Positions 17,548-26,913 of a stretch of DNA of 64,000 bases are shown piece by piece. Where the stretch lies: NCBI RefSeq assembly GCF_900184965.1, contig NZ_FXYA01000198.1, forward strand, positions 117,109 through 181,108. The letters are read 5' to 3'. The position numbers and the translations under genes were made by a program. The first letter of the stretch is position 1. Each line of letters begins with the position of its first letter. The DNA is from Akkermansia muciniphila (GTDB taxonomy: Bacteria > Verrucomicrobiota > Verrucomicrobiia > Verrucomicrobiales > Akkermansiaceae). The notes under the pieces are model-generated. The model saw nothing but the letters and a program-made list of their open reading frames with translations. It did no database searches and was not told the DNA's origin.

Positions 17548-18426
17548 CTACCCCTCATCATCAATCACCACAGCCTGGGAGGCGAAACCAAAAGCGGGAC
17601 TTCCCCATTCCACGACATCCTCGGGTTTCAAATATACCGGAGGCTTCATCCCCATCCCCACACCTCCCGGAGTGCCGGTGGAAACCACATCTCCGGGCCA
17701 TAAGGTCATGAACCGGGAAACATAGGCAATCAGGCGCGGAACAGGCCAGATCAAGCCGTCCGTATTGCCGCTCTGGCGCACTTCCCCGTTCACCTTCAAT
17801 TCCAGGGGAATGCCGGCACCGTCCCCAAGTTCATCAGCGGAAATGAACGTGGGGCCCATTGGGGCAAAGCTGTCATAACTCTTTCCCTTGGTCCACTGTC
17901 CGCCATGTTCCAGCTGGTTGGCCCTTTCCGAATAGTCGCACATCAGCGTATAGCCGCTGATAGCCCGCGCGGCCTCCTCCGGGGAAGCGTTTTTCAGCAT
18001 CTCCTTAATCACTACGGCCAATTCAATCTCATAATCCAGCTTGTCGCAGCCGGGCGGATACAAAACGACATCGCTGCAGGAAGTAATGGCGGAAGGCGAT
18101 TTCAGGAAAACAGCCGGCTCCTGCACGGAATCCCCGTCAAACTCCTTCGCATGGTCCGCATAACTCTTTCCCAGGCACACCAGCTTGGAAGGAGAACAGG
18201 GCAGCGCGGTATCAATCATCCATTCAGGGTTGACAGCTTTGGCGGCGGCACTATCCAGAAACGCGGCAATGCGCTTCATTTCCTCTCCGCAGGCCCCCGT
18301 TTCCCCGCAAATGCAGGCATCCACCTCGGCAAGCACGGAATCCGCCGCCAGGTATTCTCCGCGGCTTTCGCTCCACAGAGCCATGACGCGCTCCGCCCGG
18401 TCATTCAGGTAAAATCTGATCTTCAC
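17548..18426 (-). CDS. fumarylacetoacetate hydrolase family protein
   Basis: 292 residues. The C-terminal two thirds are a standard FAH catalytic domain, with VCLGKSYADHAKEF (about 83-96), the metal-binding YEIELAVVIKE segment (about 131-141) and the terminal GDVVSTGTPGGVGMG motif. Members cleave carbon-carbon bonds of acyl-pyruvates or hydrate 2-oxo-dienoates, or act as oxaloacetate decarboxylases. The sequence alone does not choose between these. The start is a GTG at 18426. It is divergent from leuA, with about 165 bp of shared upstream DNA. Confidence 0.88.
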   Translation of the reverse strand: MKIRFYLNDRAERVMALWSESRGEYLAADSVLAEVDACICGETGACGEEMKRIAAFLDSAAAKAVNPEWMIDTALPCSPSKLVCLGKSYADHAKEFDGDSVQEPAVFLKSPSAITSCSDVVLYPPGCDKLDYEIELAVVIKEMLKNASPEEAARAISGYTLMCDYSERANQLEHGGQWTKGKSYDSFAPMGPTFISADELGDGAGIPLELKVNGEVRQSGNTDGLIWPVPRLIAYVSRFMTLWPGDVVSTGTPGGVGMGMKPPVYLKPEDVVEWGSPAFGFASQAVVIDDEG

Positions 18427-18592
18427 CCTTCCATCCTACAAAGCTCTTCCTTTTAGGCAAAGGGCGGTTCCGTCATTCTTCGCTCCGGCGGTTCTCTTCC
18501 GCCGCCCGGACGCTCTGTGAAAGCATGCAGCGCGTAGGGCTTGCGTTACCGGAGCAAAACATTATCATGCCACCGCTTAACATCATTAACCT

Positions 18593-20149
18593 ATGTCCGA
18601 TCAAATCTACTTTTTTGACACTACCCTGCGCGATGGAGAACAATGCCCCGGAGCATCCATGAACCTACGCGAAAAGCTGGAAGTGGCGCGGCAAATGGAA
18701 CGGCTGGGCATGGACGTGATTGAAGCCGGCTTTCCCTGCATCTCCGACGGCGACTTTGAAGCCGTGCACACCATCGCCCGCGAAATCAAAAAATGCCGCA
18801 TCGCAGGACTGGCCCGCTGCGTGAAGGCGGATATTGAAGCGGCGGCCAGGGCCCTGGAACCCGCCGGGGAACGCGCCCGCATCCACATCTTCCTGGCAAC
18901 CAGCAAGCTGCACATGCAGTTCAAATTGAAAAAAGCGGAATCCGAAATCCTGCGCATGGCGGCGGAAGGCGTATCCTATGCCAGGCAATTCGTACAGGAC
19001 GTGGAATTTTCCCCGGAGGACGCTTCCCGCACAGACCTGGATTTTCTGACCAAAGTCGTGGAAACGGTCATCGACGCAGGCGCCACGACCGTCAACATTC
19101 CGGATACCGTAGGCTACACTACTCCGGACGAGTTCTACCGCATTATCCGCCACCTGAAGGAACATGTGCCGAACATCGGCAAAGCCGTCATCTCCGTGCA
19201 TTGCCACAATGACCTTGGCCTGGCCGTAGCCAACTCCCTGGCAGCCGTCCGCGCCGGAGCCCGCCAGGTGGAAGGAACCATTAACGGCATCGGCGAACGC
19301 GCCGGAAATGTGGCTCTGGAAGAAGTCATCATGGCCCTGCGCACCCGCGCCGGGCAATTCGGAGACGTCACGGACAACATCAACACGAAGGAAATCGTCC
19401 GCACTTCCCGCATTGTGGCCCGCATGAGCGGCATGCAGGTGCAGCGATCCAAAGCCATCGTAGGGGAAAACGCTTTCGCCCACTCTTCAGGCATCCACCA
19501 GCACGGCATCCTCAACTGCCGGGAAACCTATGAAGTCATGGACCCGCAGGCGGTCGGCTGGGGCGCCACGGAACTCCCGCTCACCAAGCATTCCGGACGC
19601 GCCGCCGTCAAATCCAGGCTGGAACAGCTGGGCCATGTCCTCACGGAAGAGGAAGTCAACACCGTCTTTGAACGCTTCAAGAAAGTGGGCGACTCCAAAA
19701 AATTCGTTTATGATGATGATCTTTCCGCCATTGTGGACGACTCCCTGCATGCTTCCACCGGCCTATGGGAACTGGACTTCCTGCAATTCGTGGCGGGCAG
19801 CCACGCGCGTCCCACGGCTACGGTGGGACTGCTCAAGGAAGGCAAGAAATTTGAAGACAGCTCTACAGGCAACGGCGCCGTGGATGCCGTCATCAAGGCT
19901 ATTGAACGCATCACTAAGCGCAAAGGCACGCTGAAAGGCTACAGCGTCAACGCCGCTTCCGAAGGAAAGGACGCGCTGGGAGAAGTCACGGTGCATGTGG
20001 ACTTCGGCCAGCCCAAGCCCATTGTGGGCAAGGGAGCCTCCACAGACGTTATTGAGGCCTCCGCCCGCGCCTACCTGAACGCGGTCAACCGCTCCATCCG
20101 CATGGAAAACATGCCCCGGCCCAACAACCTGGATTCAGGAACCATCTAA
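18593..20149 (+). CDS. leuA: 2-isopropylmalate synthase (complete, second copy in window)
   Basis: 518 residues, the usual length of the long LeuA class. The barrel carries FDTTLRDGEQCPG, VIEAGFP, VEFSPEDASRTD, the metal-binding VHCHNDLGLAVANS and GTINGIGERAGN. The C-terminal LeuA dimerisation/regulatory domain is complete (about 385-510), so leucine feedback inhibition is plausible. In contrast to the copy at 1-601, the upstream 160 bp holds no Leu-rich leader ORF that I can find. Two LeuA paralogues with different control suggest separate roles; one of them may act on another 2-oxo acid. Confidence 0.92.
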   Translation: MSDQIYFFDTTLRDGEQCPGASMNLREKLEVARQMERLGMDVIEAGFPCISDGDFEAVHTIAREIKKCRIAGLARCVKADIEAAARALEPAGERARIHIFLATSKLHMQFKLKKAESEILRMAAEGVSYARQFVQDVEFSPEDASRTDLDFLTKVVETVIDAGATTVNIPDTVGYTTPDEFYRIIRHLKEHVPNIGKAVISVHCHNDLGLAVANSLAAVRAGARQVEGTINGIGERAGNVALEEVIMALRTRAGQFGDVTDNINTKEIVRTSRIVARMSGMQVQRSKAIVGENAFAHSSGIHQHGILNCRETYEVMDPQAVGWGATELPLTKHSGRAAVKSRLEQLGHVLTEEEVNTVFERFKKVGDSKKFVYDDDLSAIVDDSLHASTGLWELDFLQFVAGSHARPTATVGLLKEGKKFEDSSTGNGAVDAVIKAIERITKRKGTLKGYSVNAASEGKDALGEVTVHVDFGQPKPIVGKGASTDVIEASARAYLNAVNRSIRMENMPRPNNLDSGTI

Positions 20150-20157
20150 CACGGAAA

Positions 20158-20183
20158 GCGCCCCGTTCGCCCGAACGGGGCGC
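20158..20183 (+). terminator. GC-rich hairpin after leuA
   Basis: GCGCCCCGTTCG (20158-20169) pairs with 20172-20183, starting 9 nt after the leuA stop. It is very stable but has no T-tract behind it. Confidence 0.6.
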
Positions 20184-20275
20184 GACTCTGCCCGGCAGCC
20201 TATCATCCTCTACAGGGCTTGCATTCCCATTGCTCCCATGTCATAAGGATCAAGACTCCTATACCGCACCACCCC

Positions 20276-21190
20276 ATGAAAGCGACACCACTCCTTCTCT
20301 GCCTGGCGTGCAGCGCGCTGGCCGCACCGCCAACAAAAAAACAGCCGGAACCCGCCGAACCGCTGCCCGCCCTGGAAAAAAACACCATTACCATTGACGG
20401 CCATCCGGAAAGCGTGGCGGCGGATGCCGAGGGCAATATCTATTTCACCTGCATCGGCTCTAGGCTCACGCCTACGGAAAAAGACAAGGACGGCTATCTG
20501 GGCGTCATTCCGCACGGTTCCACAGAGCCGAAAAAAATCACGGACGTAGATACCCTGGACGCGCCGAAGGGGTTACTGTATCAGGACGGCTTTCTTTACT
20601 GCACGGACGTGGACATGGTCTTCAAGATAAACGCCAAGACCGGCGCTATTGAAGGATACGTGGACTTGTCCCCGTCCCGCATGAAATTCCTCAATGACCT
20701 GGCGTTCATCAATGGCAGGCTCATGGTTTCCTCCACGGATACCAACCAGATTTTCTATGTGGACACAAATACCAGCTCTTATGGAGAACTGGTGACCAAA
20801 CAGCCCATCTACAAGCCGAACGGCCTGGCCTGGGATCCGGAAAGAAAGGTCATTTACCTCTGCGAATACGCAACGGATGAAAAGGGCAAACCCAGCGGAC
20901 GCCTGCTCTCCATCAACCCCGTTTCCCGGGAGGTCACGGAACTTTCCAAGGAACGGGGACAATATGATGGGCTGGTGTACCGTGATAACGCCCTTTACTA
21001 CAGCGACTGGTCCAAGGATAAAAAACCGGAAGCTGTCCGCAGGCTGGATCTGAAAACGGGGCGTTCCGCCCCGGTAGCCACCGGCCCTGTTGAAGGAGCG
21101 GCGGACTTTATCCTGTATGACTCCATGATGGTGGTTCCGGGCATGACGGAAAAGAAAATCCACATCATGCCCATTGGCGGGAAAAAATAA
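20276..21190 (+). CDS. secreted SMP-30/gluconolactonase-like beta-propeller protein
   Basis: 304 residues. The signal peptide ends at ALAAPP (about residue 15-18). The rest is a six-bladed beta-propeller of the SMP-30/gluconolaconase/LRE type. PESVAADAEGNIYFTCIG opens the first blade, LNDLAFINGRLMVSST carries the conserved metal-site Asn-Asp pair, and KPNGLAWDPERKVIYLCE is the next. Some members hydrolyse lactones, but many are only binding proteins. The ATG at 20276 gives a clean signal peptide, whereas an in-frame start at 20219 would prefix it with a basic stretch. A terminator follows at 21224. Confidence 0.8.
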   Translation: MKATPLLLCLACSALAAPPTKKQPEPAEPLPALEKNTITIDGHPESVAADAEGNIYFTCIGSRLTPTEKDKDGYLGVIPHGSTEPKKITDVDTLDAPKGLLYQDGFLYCTDVDMVFKINAKTGAIEGYVDLSPSRMKFLNDLAFINGRLMVSSTDTNQIFYVDTNTSSYGELVTKQPIYKPNGLAWDPERKVIYLCEYATDEKGKPSGRLLSINPVSREVTELSKERGQYDGLVYRDNALYYSDWSKDKKPEAVRRLDLKTGRSAPVATGPVEGAADFILYDSMMVVPGMTEKKIHIMPIGGKK

Positions 21191-21223
21191 ACACGGCTGT
21201 TCCGCTTTTATTCCCCTTATCCG

Positions 21224-21259
21224 GGCCGCCGCGGCATTTCCTGCGCTGGCGGCCTTTTT
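21224..21259 (+). terminator. intrinsic terminator after the propeller gene
   Basis: GGCCGCC (21224-21230) pairs with GGCGGCC (21248-21254), with extra pairing inside the loop, followed by TTTTT (21255-21259). Confidence 0.75.
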
Positions 21260-21308
21260 CAATTTACGGCTTGAAGTACACCTGGGGATGCGCTTAGTTA
21301 ATGGAAAT

Positions 21309-21764
21309 ATGAACAAGATTTCCGACCAAATCATGGAGGGAATGAAAACCGCCATGAAAGCAAAAGACACCGTTACCCTCAATACCCTGCGCGCCCTCAA
21401 GACGGCCCTCACGAACACGGCCATCGCCAAGGGAGGCCTGGGAACCCTGCTGGAAGAAGCGGAAGAACTGGCCGTAGTCCGCAAGCAAATCAAGCAGCGT
21501 GAGGACTCTGCGGAGCAATTCCGCTCCGCCGGACGCCCGGAACTGGCGGAAAAGGAAGAAGCTGAAATCACCGTGCTCAAACAGTTCATGCCCGCGGAAC
21601 TCACAGCAGAAGAAACGGCAGCCATTCTGGAAACCGTGATGAAGGAAACGGGAGCCTCTACCAAAAAAGACATGGGGCAGGTCATGAAACTCATGCAGGA
21701 ACGCACGGCCGGCAGAGTCAACGGCAAGGAGCTGGCCCGCATGGTGTCAGCCAGACTGTCATGA
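21309..21764 (+). CDS. yqeY: GatB/YqeY domain-containing protein
   Basis: 151 residues, the normal size of stand-alone YqeY proteins. An N-terminal helical part (ISDQIMEGMKTAMKAKD) and a C-terminal tail domain related to the GatB C-terminus (VMKLMQERTAGRVNGKELARMV) are both clear. It probably binds tRNA, but the cellular role is not established. I start at the ATG at 21309; the reading frame extends upstream through the terminator at 21224 and should not be used. It overlaps ispD by ATGA. Confidence 0.88.
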   Translation: MNKISDQIMEGMKTAMKAKDTVTLNTLRALKTALTNTAIAKGGLGTLLEEAEELAVVRKQIKQREDSAEQFRSAGRPELAEKEEAEITVLKQFMPAELTAEETAAILETVMKETGASTKKDMGQVMKLMQERTAGRVNGKELARMVSARLS

Positions 21765-22456
21765 AATGCTGCGCCGCCATTATCGTTGCGGCCGGGTCCT
21801 CCCGGCGCGCCGGATTTGACAAGCTGCTGGTCCCCCTGCACGGAGTCAAGGTGCTGGAACGCAGCATCCGCGCCTTTGCCAGCTGCCGGGAAATCACGGA
21901 AATCGTAGTCGTCTGCCCGGAAGAACGTTTTCATGCCATTAACGGCGCGGACCTGGAAACGGAAATACCCGTTACCCGTGTGGACGGAGGGGCGGAACGG
22001 CATGAATCCGTGCAGAACGGACTGGCAGCCCTGCTTTATACCCCGGAATTCGTGGCCGTGCATGATGGAGCCCGCCCGCTCATTACGGCAGAGCAAATCT
22101 CCCGCTGCATTCAAACCGCCAGGGAATATGGGGCGGCAGCTTCCGCACATCCCGTAACGGATACCCTGAAGCGTGCGGACAAAGAACGCTTTACGATTCC
22201 GGAACAGGTGGAACGGGACGGCCTGTGGTGCATGGAAACCCCGCAGGTCTTCCAATATCCTCTTCTGCTGGATGCCTATGTGGAAGTCACGGAACGGAAT
22301 ATCCAGGTAACGGATGAAGTCACCGCCCTGCAGCTCATCGGTCATCCTACGCGCCTGGTGCATAATCATGAGCCCAATCCCAAAATCACATGGCCGGAAG
22401 ACATTTCCCGCGCTGAAATGCTAATGGAACTCAAGCACCTCCGCAATGACTCATGA
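21761..22456 (+). CDS. ispD: 2-C-methyl-D-erythritol 4-phosphate cytidylyltransferase
   Basis: Transfers CMP from CTP onto MEP in the third step of the non-mevalonate isoprenoid pathway. It has 231 residues, the family size. The CTP loop is AAGSSRRAGFDK (about 10-21). The catalytic region VHDGARPLI and the C-terminal METPQVFQYPLLLDAY and TDEVTALQLIGHP stretches are typical. Translation is coupled to yqeY (ATGA) and to the epimerase gene (ATGA). Some distantly related sugar cytidylyltransferases share the fold, but the motif set favours IspD. Confidence 0.92.
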   Translation: MKCCAAIIVAAGSSRRAGFDKLLVPLHGVKVLERSIRAFASCREITEIVVVCPEERFHAINGADLETEIPVTRVDGGAERHESVQNGLAALLYTPEFVAVHDGARPLITAEQISRCIQTAREYGAAASAHPVTDTLKRADKERFTIPEQVERDGLWCMETPQVFQYPLLLDAYVEVTERNIQVTDEVTALQLIGHPTRLVHNHEPNPKITWPEDISRAEMLMELKHLRNDS

Positions 22457-23307
22457 CCAGCTTTCTGTGTAAAAACCCCCGCGTCATTCTCATTCTGGGC
22501 ACAGGGTATCTGGGAAAAGCCCTGGCGGAAAGTCTGCGGAAAGCGGGACATACGGCCCTGACGGCGGATATTGACCCGCAAAAAGCCATTTACGAAGCCG
22601 ATGTCGCAGACCGGGCCTCCATGCAGGGGCTGGCCGCCCGCATCCCCTCCCCCCAGATCATCGTCATGTGCGCCAGCACGAGGGGAGGCGGAGAGGAAGC
22701 CTACCGCAACCTTTACGCCAATGGAACGCGGAACACGCTGGAAGCCTTTCCCGGAACGCCGGTCATCTTCTGTTCCAGTACCGCCGTCTATGGAATCACG
22801 GACGGACGCTGGATTACGGAGGAACACAACGTCTATCCCTCCTCCGGAAAAAACGGGCTTCTTATTCAGGCGGAACAGGCGGTCCTGGCAGCGGGAGGCA
22901 CGGTCGTCCGGCTGGGAGCCCTGTACGGGCCGGGCCGCTGTGTTCTCGTCTCCCAGTACGTCACGAAGGGGACGGCCCTCCCCGGAGCCATGGACAGATG
23001 GCTCAATTACATCCACCGGGACGATGCCGCAGCCGCCCTGCACCTGCTCTGCACCCTGCGGGAACCGCCTGCCGGCATTTACAACCTGACGGACCGCACC
23101 CCCATGCAAATGGGAGAAATATACTCCTACCTTTCCAATTTGCTGGGGAAACCCGCTCCGCAGCCTGAACCGCTCCCGGCGGAAGCGCGCCGGGGCTTCT
23201 CCAACCAGAGGATTTCCTGCTCCCGCCTTCTGGCCCTGGGCTGGGAACCGCTCTACCCAAGCTTTGCGGACGGTGTGCATAACGTACTGGAGGCGCTGGA
23301 AGAGTAA
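22453..23307 (+). CDS. NAD(P)-dependent epimerase/dehydratase family protein
   Basis: 284 residues of the extended SDR class. The nucleotide loop is ILGTGYLGKAL (about 14-24), and CSSTAVYG carries the catalytic serine region. The canonical YxxxK is not obvious: after YPSSGKNG the tyrosine and lysine spacing is short, so activity is uncertain. The C-terminal RWLNYIHRDDAAAALHLL and YNLTDRTP segments are typical of sugar epimerase relatives such as YeeZ/YbjS. It is the last gene of the yqeY-ispD operon and overlaps ispD by 4 nt. Confidence 0.8.
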   Translation: MTSFLCKNPRVILILGTGYLGKALAESLRKAGHTALTADIDPQKAIYEADVADRASMQGLAARIPSPQIIVMCASTRGGGEEAYRNLYANGTRNTLEAFPGTPVIFCSSTAVYGITDGRWITEEHNVYPSSGKNGLLIQAEQAVLAAGGTVVRLGALYGPGRCVLVSQYVTKGTALPGAMDRWLNYIHRDDAAAALHLLCTLREPPAGIYNLTDRTPMQMGEIYSYLSNLLGKPAPQPEPLPAEARRGFSNQRISCSRLLALGWEPLYPSFADGVHNVLEALEE

Positions 23308-23444
23308 ATCTTACCCCCATCTTCTTCCACGCTGGCCGGATCTTTCCAGACGTTCCATGGAAAAGAAGCAGCAAACCTTCTGAAAAAACGGCGGAATTGT
23401 TCCCCCAATCCGCAACCCTTCCCCCAAGCCTCTCTCAAACTTTC

Positions 23445-25730
23445 ATGACTTCCTTCCCCTCCCTGAAAAACAGTTATTATATCCGCCGTCTGGCGCCTTT
23501 CCTGATTGTATATCTTGTTTATGAACTCATTGAAGTAGCCATCCTGGCCTTTCTTCAGCAAACGGGAATGGACTGGAATGCCTTAACGCTCCTCCGGCTT
23601 CTGGGCAACCTGCTCGTGGAAACATGTTCCTCCTTCCTTTACCTTATCATCCCCTATCTTCTCTATCTGGCAGCACTCCCAAAAGCATTCCATGGCGGCA
23701 AAACGGACCATGTGCTCACCACGGCTTTTTTTACGCTCTTCTGCCTGTTGAACTGCTGTGAAGAAATGGCGGAAATTCTGACCCGGGAACACTTCTCTTT
23801 TTACTCCCGGCAATTCCTGCTATCCCCGGGACAAGCCTGGACTCAAATGGTGGAGGGCGTCCCCATTATTCCCTCGCTACTTTCTGTCCTGACAATTTCC
23901 ACAGCAACAGTCGTCCTCTTTTCAAAAAAACTCGTACCCTTGCAACCCCCTCCTTCCGCTCCGGTTCGGGCATCCGCCCCCGTCCTTGCATGCGCCATGG
24001 CTTTCATCCTCTCATGGGGAAGCAGCGGCCCCCTGCCCGCCTATGGGGGGGAAAATGGGGAAATAGCCAAAGACGGCCTTTTCTCCTTCTTTGGGGATCT
24101 GTTTGCTGTTACTACGCTCCCTCATCTGCCTTCCATCTTTGGAATTCCCGTACTCATCACGGGAAGCATCATTCTCCTCTTTCTGCTGGCGGAATATATT
24201 CCGGAGCGGTTCATGCCCGCAACCCTCCGCCCGTCCTCTCTGGCGGCCAATCTCTTCCGGCGGATGAAAAAACGTCTCCACCTCCGTTCCGATTTTACAC
24301 TCTGGCTCCTTTTACTCCTGGCAGCGGTACTTCTCATCCGCCTCATCAGCATGGGAGCCTACCCCCTCATGGACACGACGGAAGCACGCTATGCCGAAAT
24401 GTCCCGGAAAATGCTGGAAACAAACCAGTGGCTCGTCCCCCAGTTCGACTACGGCATTCCCTTTTGGGGCAAGCCCCCTCTCTCCTTTTGGGCAAGCGCT
24501 GTCACCATGAAACTGGGAGGCGTTAACGAATGGAGCGCACGCCTGGCCCCCTTCCTGGCTTCCCTGGCCATGGGCCTTCTGTTCTTCGCATGGCCGTTCC
24601 GCTCCCAACCCGGGCAAAAAGCGGCCGCGTGCTTCCTGGTCCTCGCCGCATCAGGCATAGGTTTTGTCGCCTCAGGAGCTGTCATGACGGATGAATTTCT
24701 GGCTCTGGGCATCATGCTCTCCATGATCTCCTTCTGGAAATCGGCGGCCCAACCCTCCAAGCAGCCATGGTGGAAATACCTGTTTTTTGTCGGGTTGGCC
24801 GTAGGCCTGATGAGCAAGGGGCCTCTTGCCCTCGTCCTTACGGGATTCCCAATAACACTCTGGACCGTATGGAACCGGGAATGGAAAAGCGTCTGGAACG
24901 GGCTCCCCTGGATAAAAGGTGCCTTGCTGATGCTGGCGCTGAGCCTTCCCTGGTATCTCCTGGCGGAAAGGGAAACTCCCGGCTTCCTTCATTACTTCAT
25001 TGTGGGAGAACACTTTCAGCGCTTTACCGTCAAAGGATGGCAGGGAGACCTGTACGGCTCCGGACACGCTTCTCCCCTGGGAACCATCTGGCTCTACGGA
25101 CTGACCATGTTCCTGCCCTGGTCCCTCCTGCTCCCCCTCCTGCGGATGAAAAAAATTTCTCCGTTATCTGAAAAAGCTACCCTTCCGGGAGAAAATTCCT
25201 TCCTGTGGCTTTGGGCGCTCAGCCCCCTGCTCTTCTTCACGCTGGCCCGCAATATCCTTCCAGCCTATGTGCTCCCCGGCATCCCGGCCTGGTGCATCCT
25301 GACAGTACAGGGGCTCTGGCAATGGAACAGCCGCCGCCCGGGCACCAAACATCTTATCTTCCTCCCTGCCTCCATATTTGGCATCATGGCCATTTTCCTG
25401 CTGGGGCACGGATTCGACCAACTTGAATACCGCTGCCAGAAACAGCTGCTCCAGGCCTGGGACGGGAAATCCCCCCCTGTACTATTGGGACAGTGTTCGC
25501 CCCCCCTACTCCGCTCAATTCTACTCATCCGGAAAAGTGCAGCGGCTGGAACCGGGAACGCTGCCTCCAGACAACGGAACAACCTATCTGGCGATGAAAC
25601 GGACGGACTATCATCAGCACCGTTCCCTCCTGTCCGGATGGAAGCAGGAAGCGAAAGAACGGCTCTGGCTCCTGCTTTCCCTCCCTGCCGGCCCCGGCAG
25701 CGGAAAACACGCGCCAATTCCGCCCTCTGA
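23445..25730 (+). CDS. GT39/ArnT-type membrane glycosyltransferase, C-terminus frameshifted at a C7 tract
   Basis: Polytopic inner-membrane enzyme that would move a sugar from a polyprenyl-phosphate carrier to lipid A, a protein or another glycan. An unusual N-terminal block of about 280 residues with five or six helices precedes the standard ArnT/PMT region. That region starts MDTTEARYAEMSRKMLE (the catalytic acidic loop) and includes YGIPFWGKPPLSFW. At 25471-25477 a run of seven C shifts the frame. With six C the protein would continue PLYYWDSVRPPYSAQFYSSGK in family style and stop at 25737. As written, the last 85 residues are out of frame. The ATG at 23445 is preferred over a TTG at 23397. 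Confidence 0.8.
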   Translation: MTSFPSLKNSYYIRRLAPFLIVYLVYELIEVAILAFLQQTGMDWNALTLLRLLGNLLVETCSSFLYLIIPYLLYLAALPKAFHGGKTDHVLTTAFFTLFCLLNCCEEMAEILTREHFSFYSRQFLLSPGQAWTQMVEGVPIIPSLLSVLTISTATVVLFSKKLVPLQPPPSAPVRASAPVLACAMAFILSWGSSGPLPAYGGENGEIAKDGLFSFFGDLFAVTTLPHLPSIFGIPVLITGSIILLFLLAEYIPERFMPATLRPSSLAANLFRRMKKRLHLRSDFTLWLLLLLAAVLLIRLISMGAYPLMDTTEARYAEMSRKMLETNQWLVPQFDYGIPFWGKPPLSFWASAVTMKLGGVNEWSARLAPFLASLAMGLLFFAWPFRSQPGQKAAACFLVLAASGIGFVASGAVMTDEFLALGIMLSMISFWKSAAQPSKQPWWKYLFFVGLAVGLMSKGPLALVLTGFPITLWTVWNREWKSVWNGLPWIKGALLMLALSLPWYLLAERETPGFLHYFIVGEHFQRFTVKGWQGDLYGSGHASPLGTIWLYGLTMFLPWSLLLPLLRMKKISPLSEKATLPGENSFLWLWALSPLLFFTLARNILPAYVLPGIPAWCILTVQGLWQWNSRRPGTKHLIFLPASIFGIMAIFLLGHGFDQLEYRCQKQLLQAWDGKSPPVLLGQCSPPLLRSILLIRKSAAAGTGNAASRQRNNLSGDETDGLSSAPFPPVRMEAGSERTALAPAFPPCRPRQRKTRANSAL

Positions 25731-25859
25731 AAATTGAAGGGGAAAATGCACTTCATGAGTCCGGTACATGCCGGAAAAAATCCAGCCAGCGGCCCTGCCT
25801 GTCTTTGACTCTCCCCTTTCTTGACTTGCCGGGCGCAAACAGGCAAAATCTTGCGCGCA

Positions 25860-26825
25860 ATGCGTATCATCACAGGTCTTCAACCCAGCGGCAAGCTGCA
25901 CGTCGGCAACTACTTCGGAGCCATGGAACCGGCTGTCCGCATGCAGGAAAGCGGGGAATCTTTCTACTTCCTGGCGGACTACCACGCCATGAGCACCGTT
26001 CACGACGCGAACACGCTGAGGGAAAACTGCAACAGCCTCGCTACGGACTTTCTGGCCGTGGGCCTGGATCCCGAAAAATGCGTCTTTTTCCGCCAGTCCG
26101 CCGTGCCGGAAGTCAATGAACTGGCCTGGATACTCAGCACCGTCTGTCCGATGGGCCTGCTGGAACGCTGCCATTCCTACAAAGATAAAATCGCCAAGGG
26201 GTTCTCCCCCAGCAACGCCCTGTTCACCTACCCCGTGCTGATGGCGGCCGACATCCTGATGTATGACTCCGACCTGGTGCCCGTAGGCAAGGACCAGAAG
26301 CAGCATCTGGAAGTCACACGCGACCTTGCGGGCAAAATGAACGAACAATTTGGAGAAGGCACCTGCAAACTGCCGGATGCGCTCATTGCGGAAAGCACAG
26401 CCATTGTGCCGGGGCTGGACGGGCAGAAAATGAGTAAAAGCTATAATAACACGCTCCCTATTTTCGGAGAGGAAAAAGCCGTCCGCAAACTCATTATGAG
26501 AATCCCCACGGATTCCACTCCCGTGGAAGATCCCAAACCGACGGAAGGATCCGTCATCCTGCAGCTTTACAAACTCTTTGCCTCCGCGCAGGGTTATGAA
26601 GACATGGTGCGCGGCTTCCAGAACGGGGGATGCGGCTATGGAGACTTCAAAAAGCGCCTCTTTGACGCTTACTGGGAATACTTCCGGCCCGCGCGCGAAC
26701 GCAGGGCGGAACTGGAAGCCAATCAGGACTATGTGCGCCGGACGCTGGAAGAAGGCGCCCGCAAGGCGCGCGAGACGGCATCTGTCGTGCTGGACAGAGT
26801 GCGCCGCGCCGTGGGGCTGGCCTGA
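25860..26825 (+). CDS. trpS: tryptophanyl-tRNA synthetase
   Basis: Charges tRNA-Trp in the cytoplasm. It has 321 residues, close to the usual 330. The class I signatures are GLQPSGKLHVGNYFGA (HIGH equivalent HVGN at about 14-17) and KMSKS at about 193-197, with the adenylate-binding DLVPVGKDQKQHLE loop between them. The start ATG at 25860 gives a normal N-terminus, MRIITGLQPSG. It is a single gene between the glycosyltransferase and a universal stress protein. No leader peptide or T-box was found upstream. Confidence 0.95.
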   Translation: MRIITGLQPSGKLHVGNYFGAMEPAVRMQESGESFYFLADYHAMSTVHDANTLRENCNSLATDFLAVGLDPEKCVFFRQSAVPEVNELAWILSTVCPMGLLERCHSYKDKIAKGFSPSNALFTYPVLMAADILMYDSDLVPVGKDQKQHLEVTRDLAGKMNEQFGEGTCKLPDALIAESTAIVPGLDGQKMSKSYNNTLPIFGEEKAVRKLIMRIPTDSTPVEDPKPTEGSVILQLYKLFASAQGYEDMVRGFQNGGCGYGDFKKRLFDAYWEYFRPARERRAELEANQDYVRRTLEEGARKARETASVVLDRVRRAVGLA

Positions 26826-26913
26826 AACGGAATAAAACGGAACACCCAGGAAAGCCGGGACAGCACACGTTTTTTGGTGGCATGGAAAAGTACGGAATGT
26901 TATACAGAAAGAT

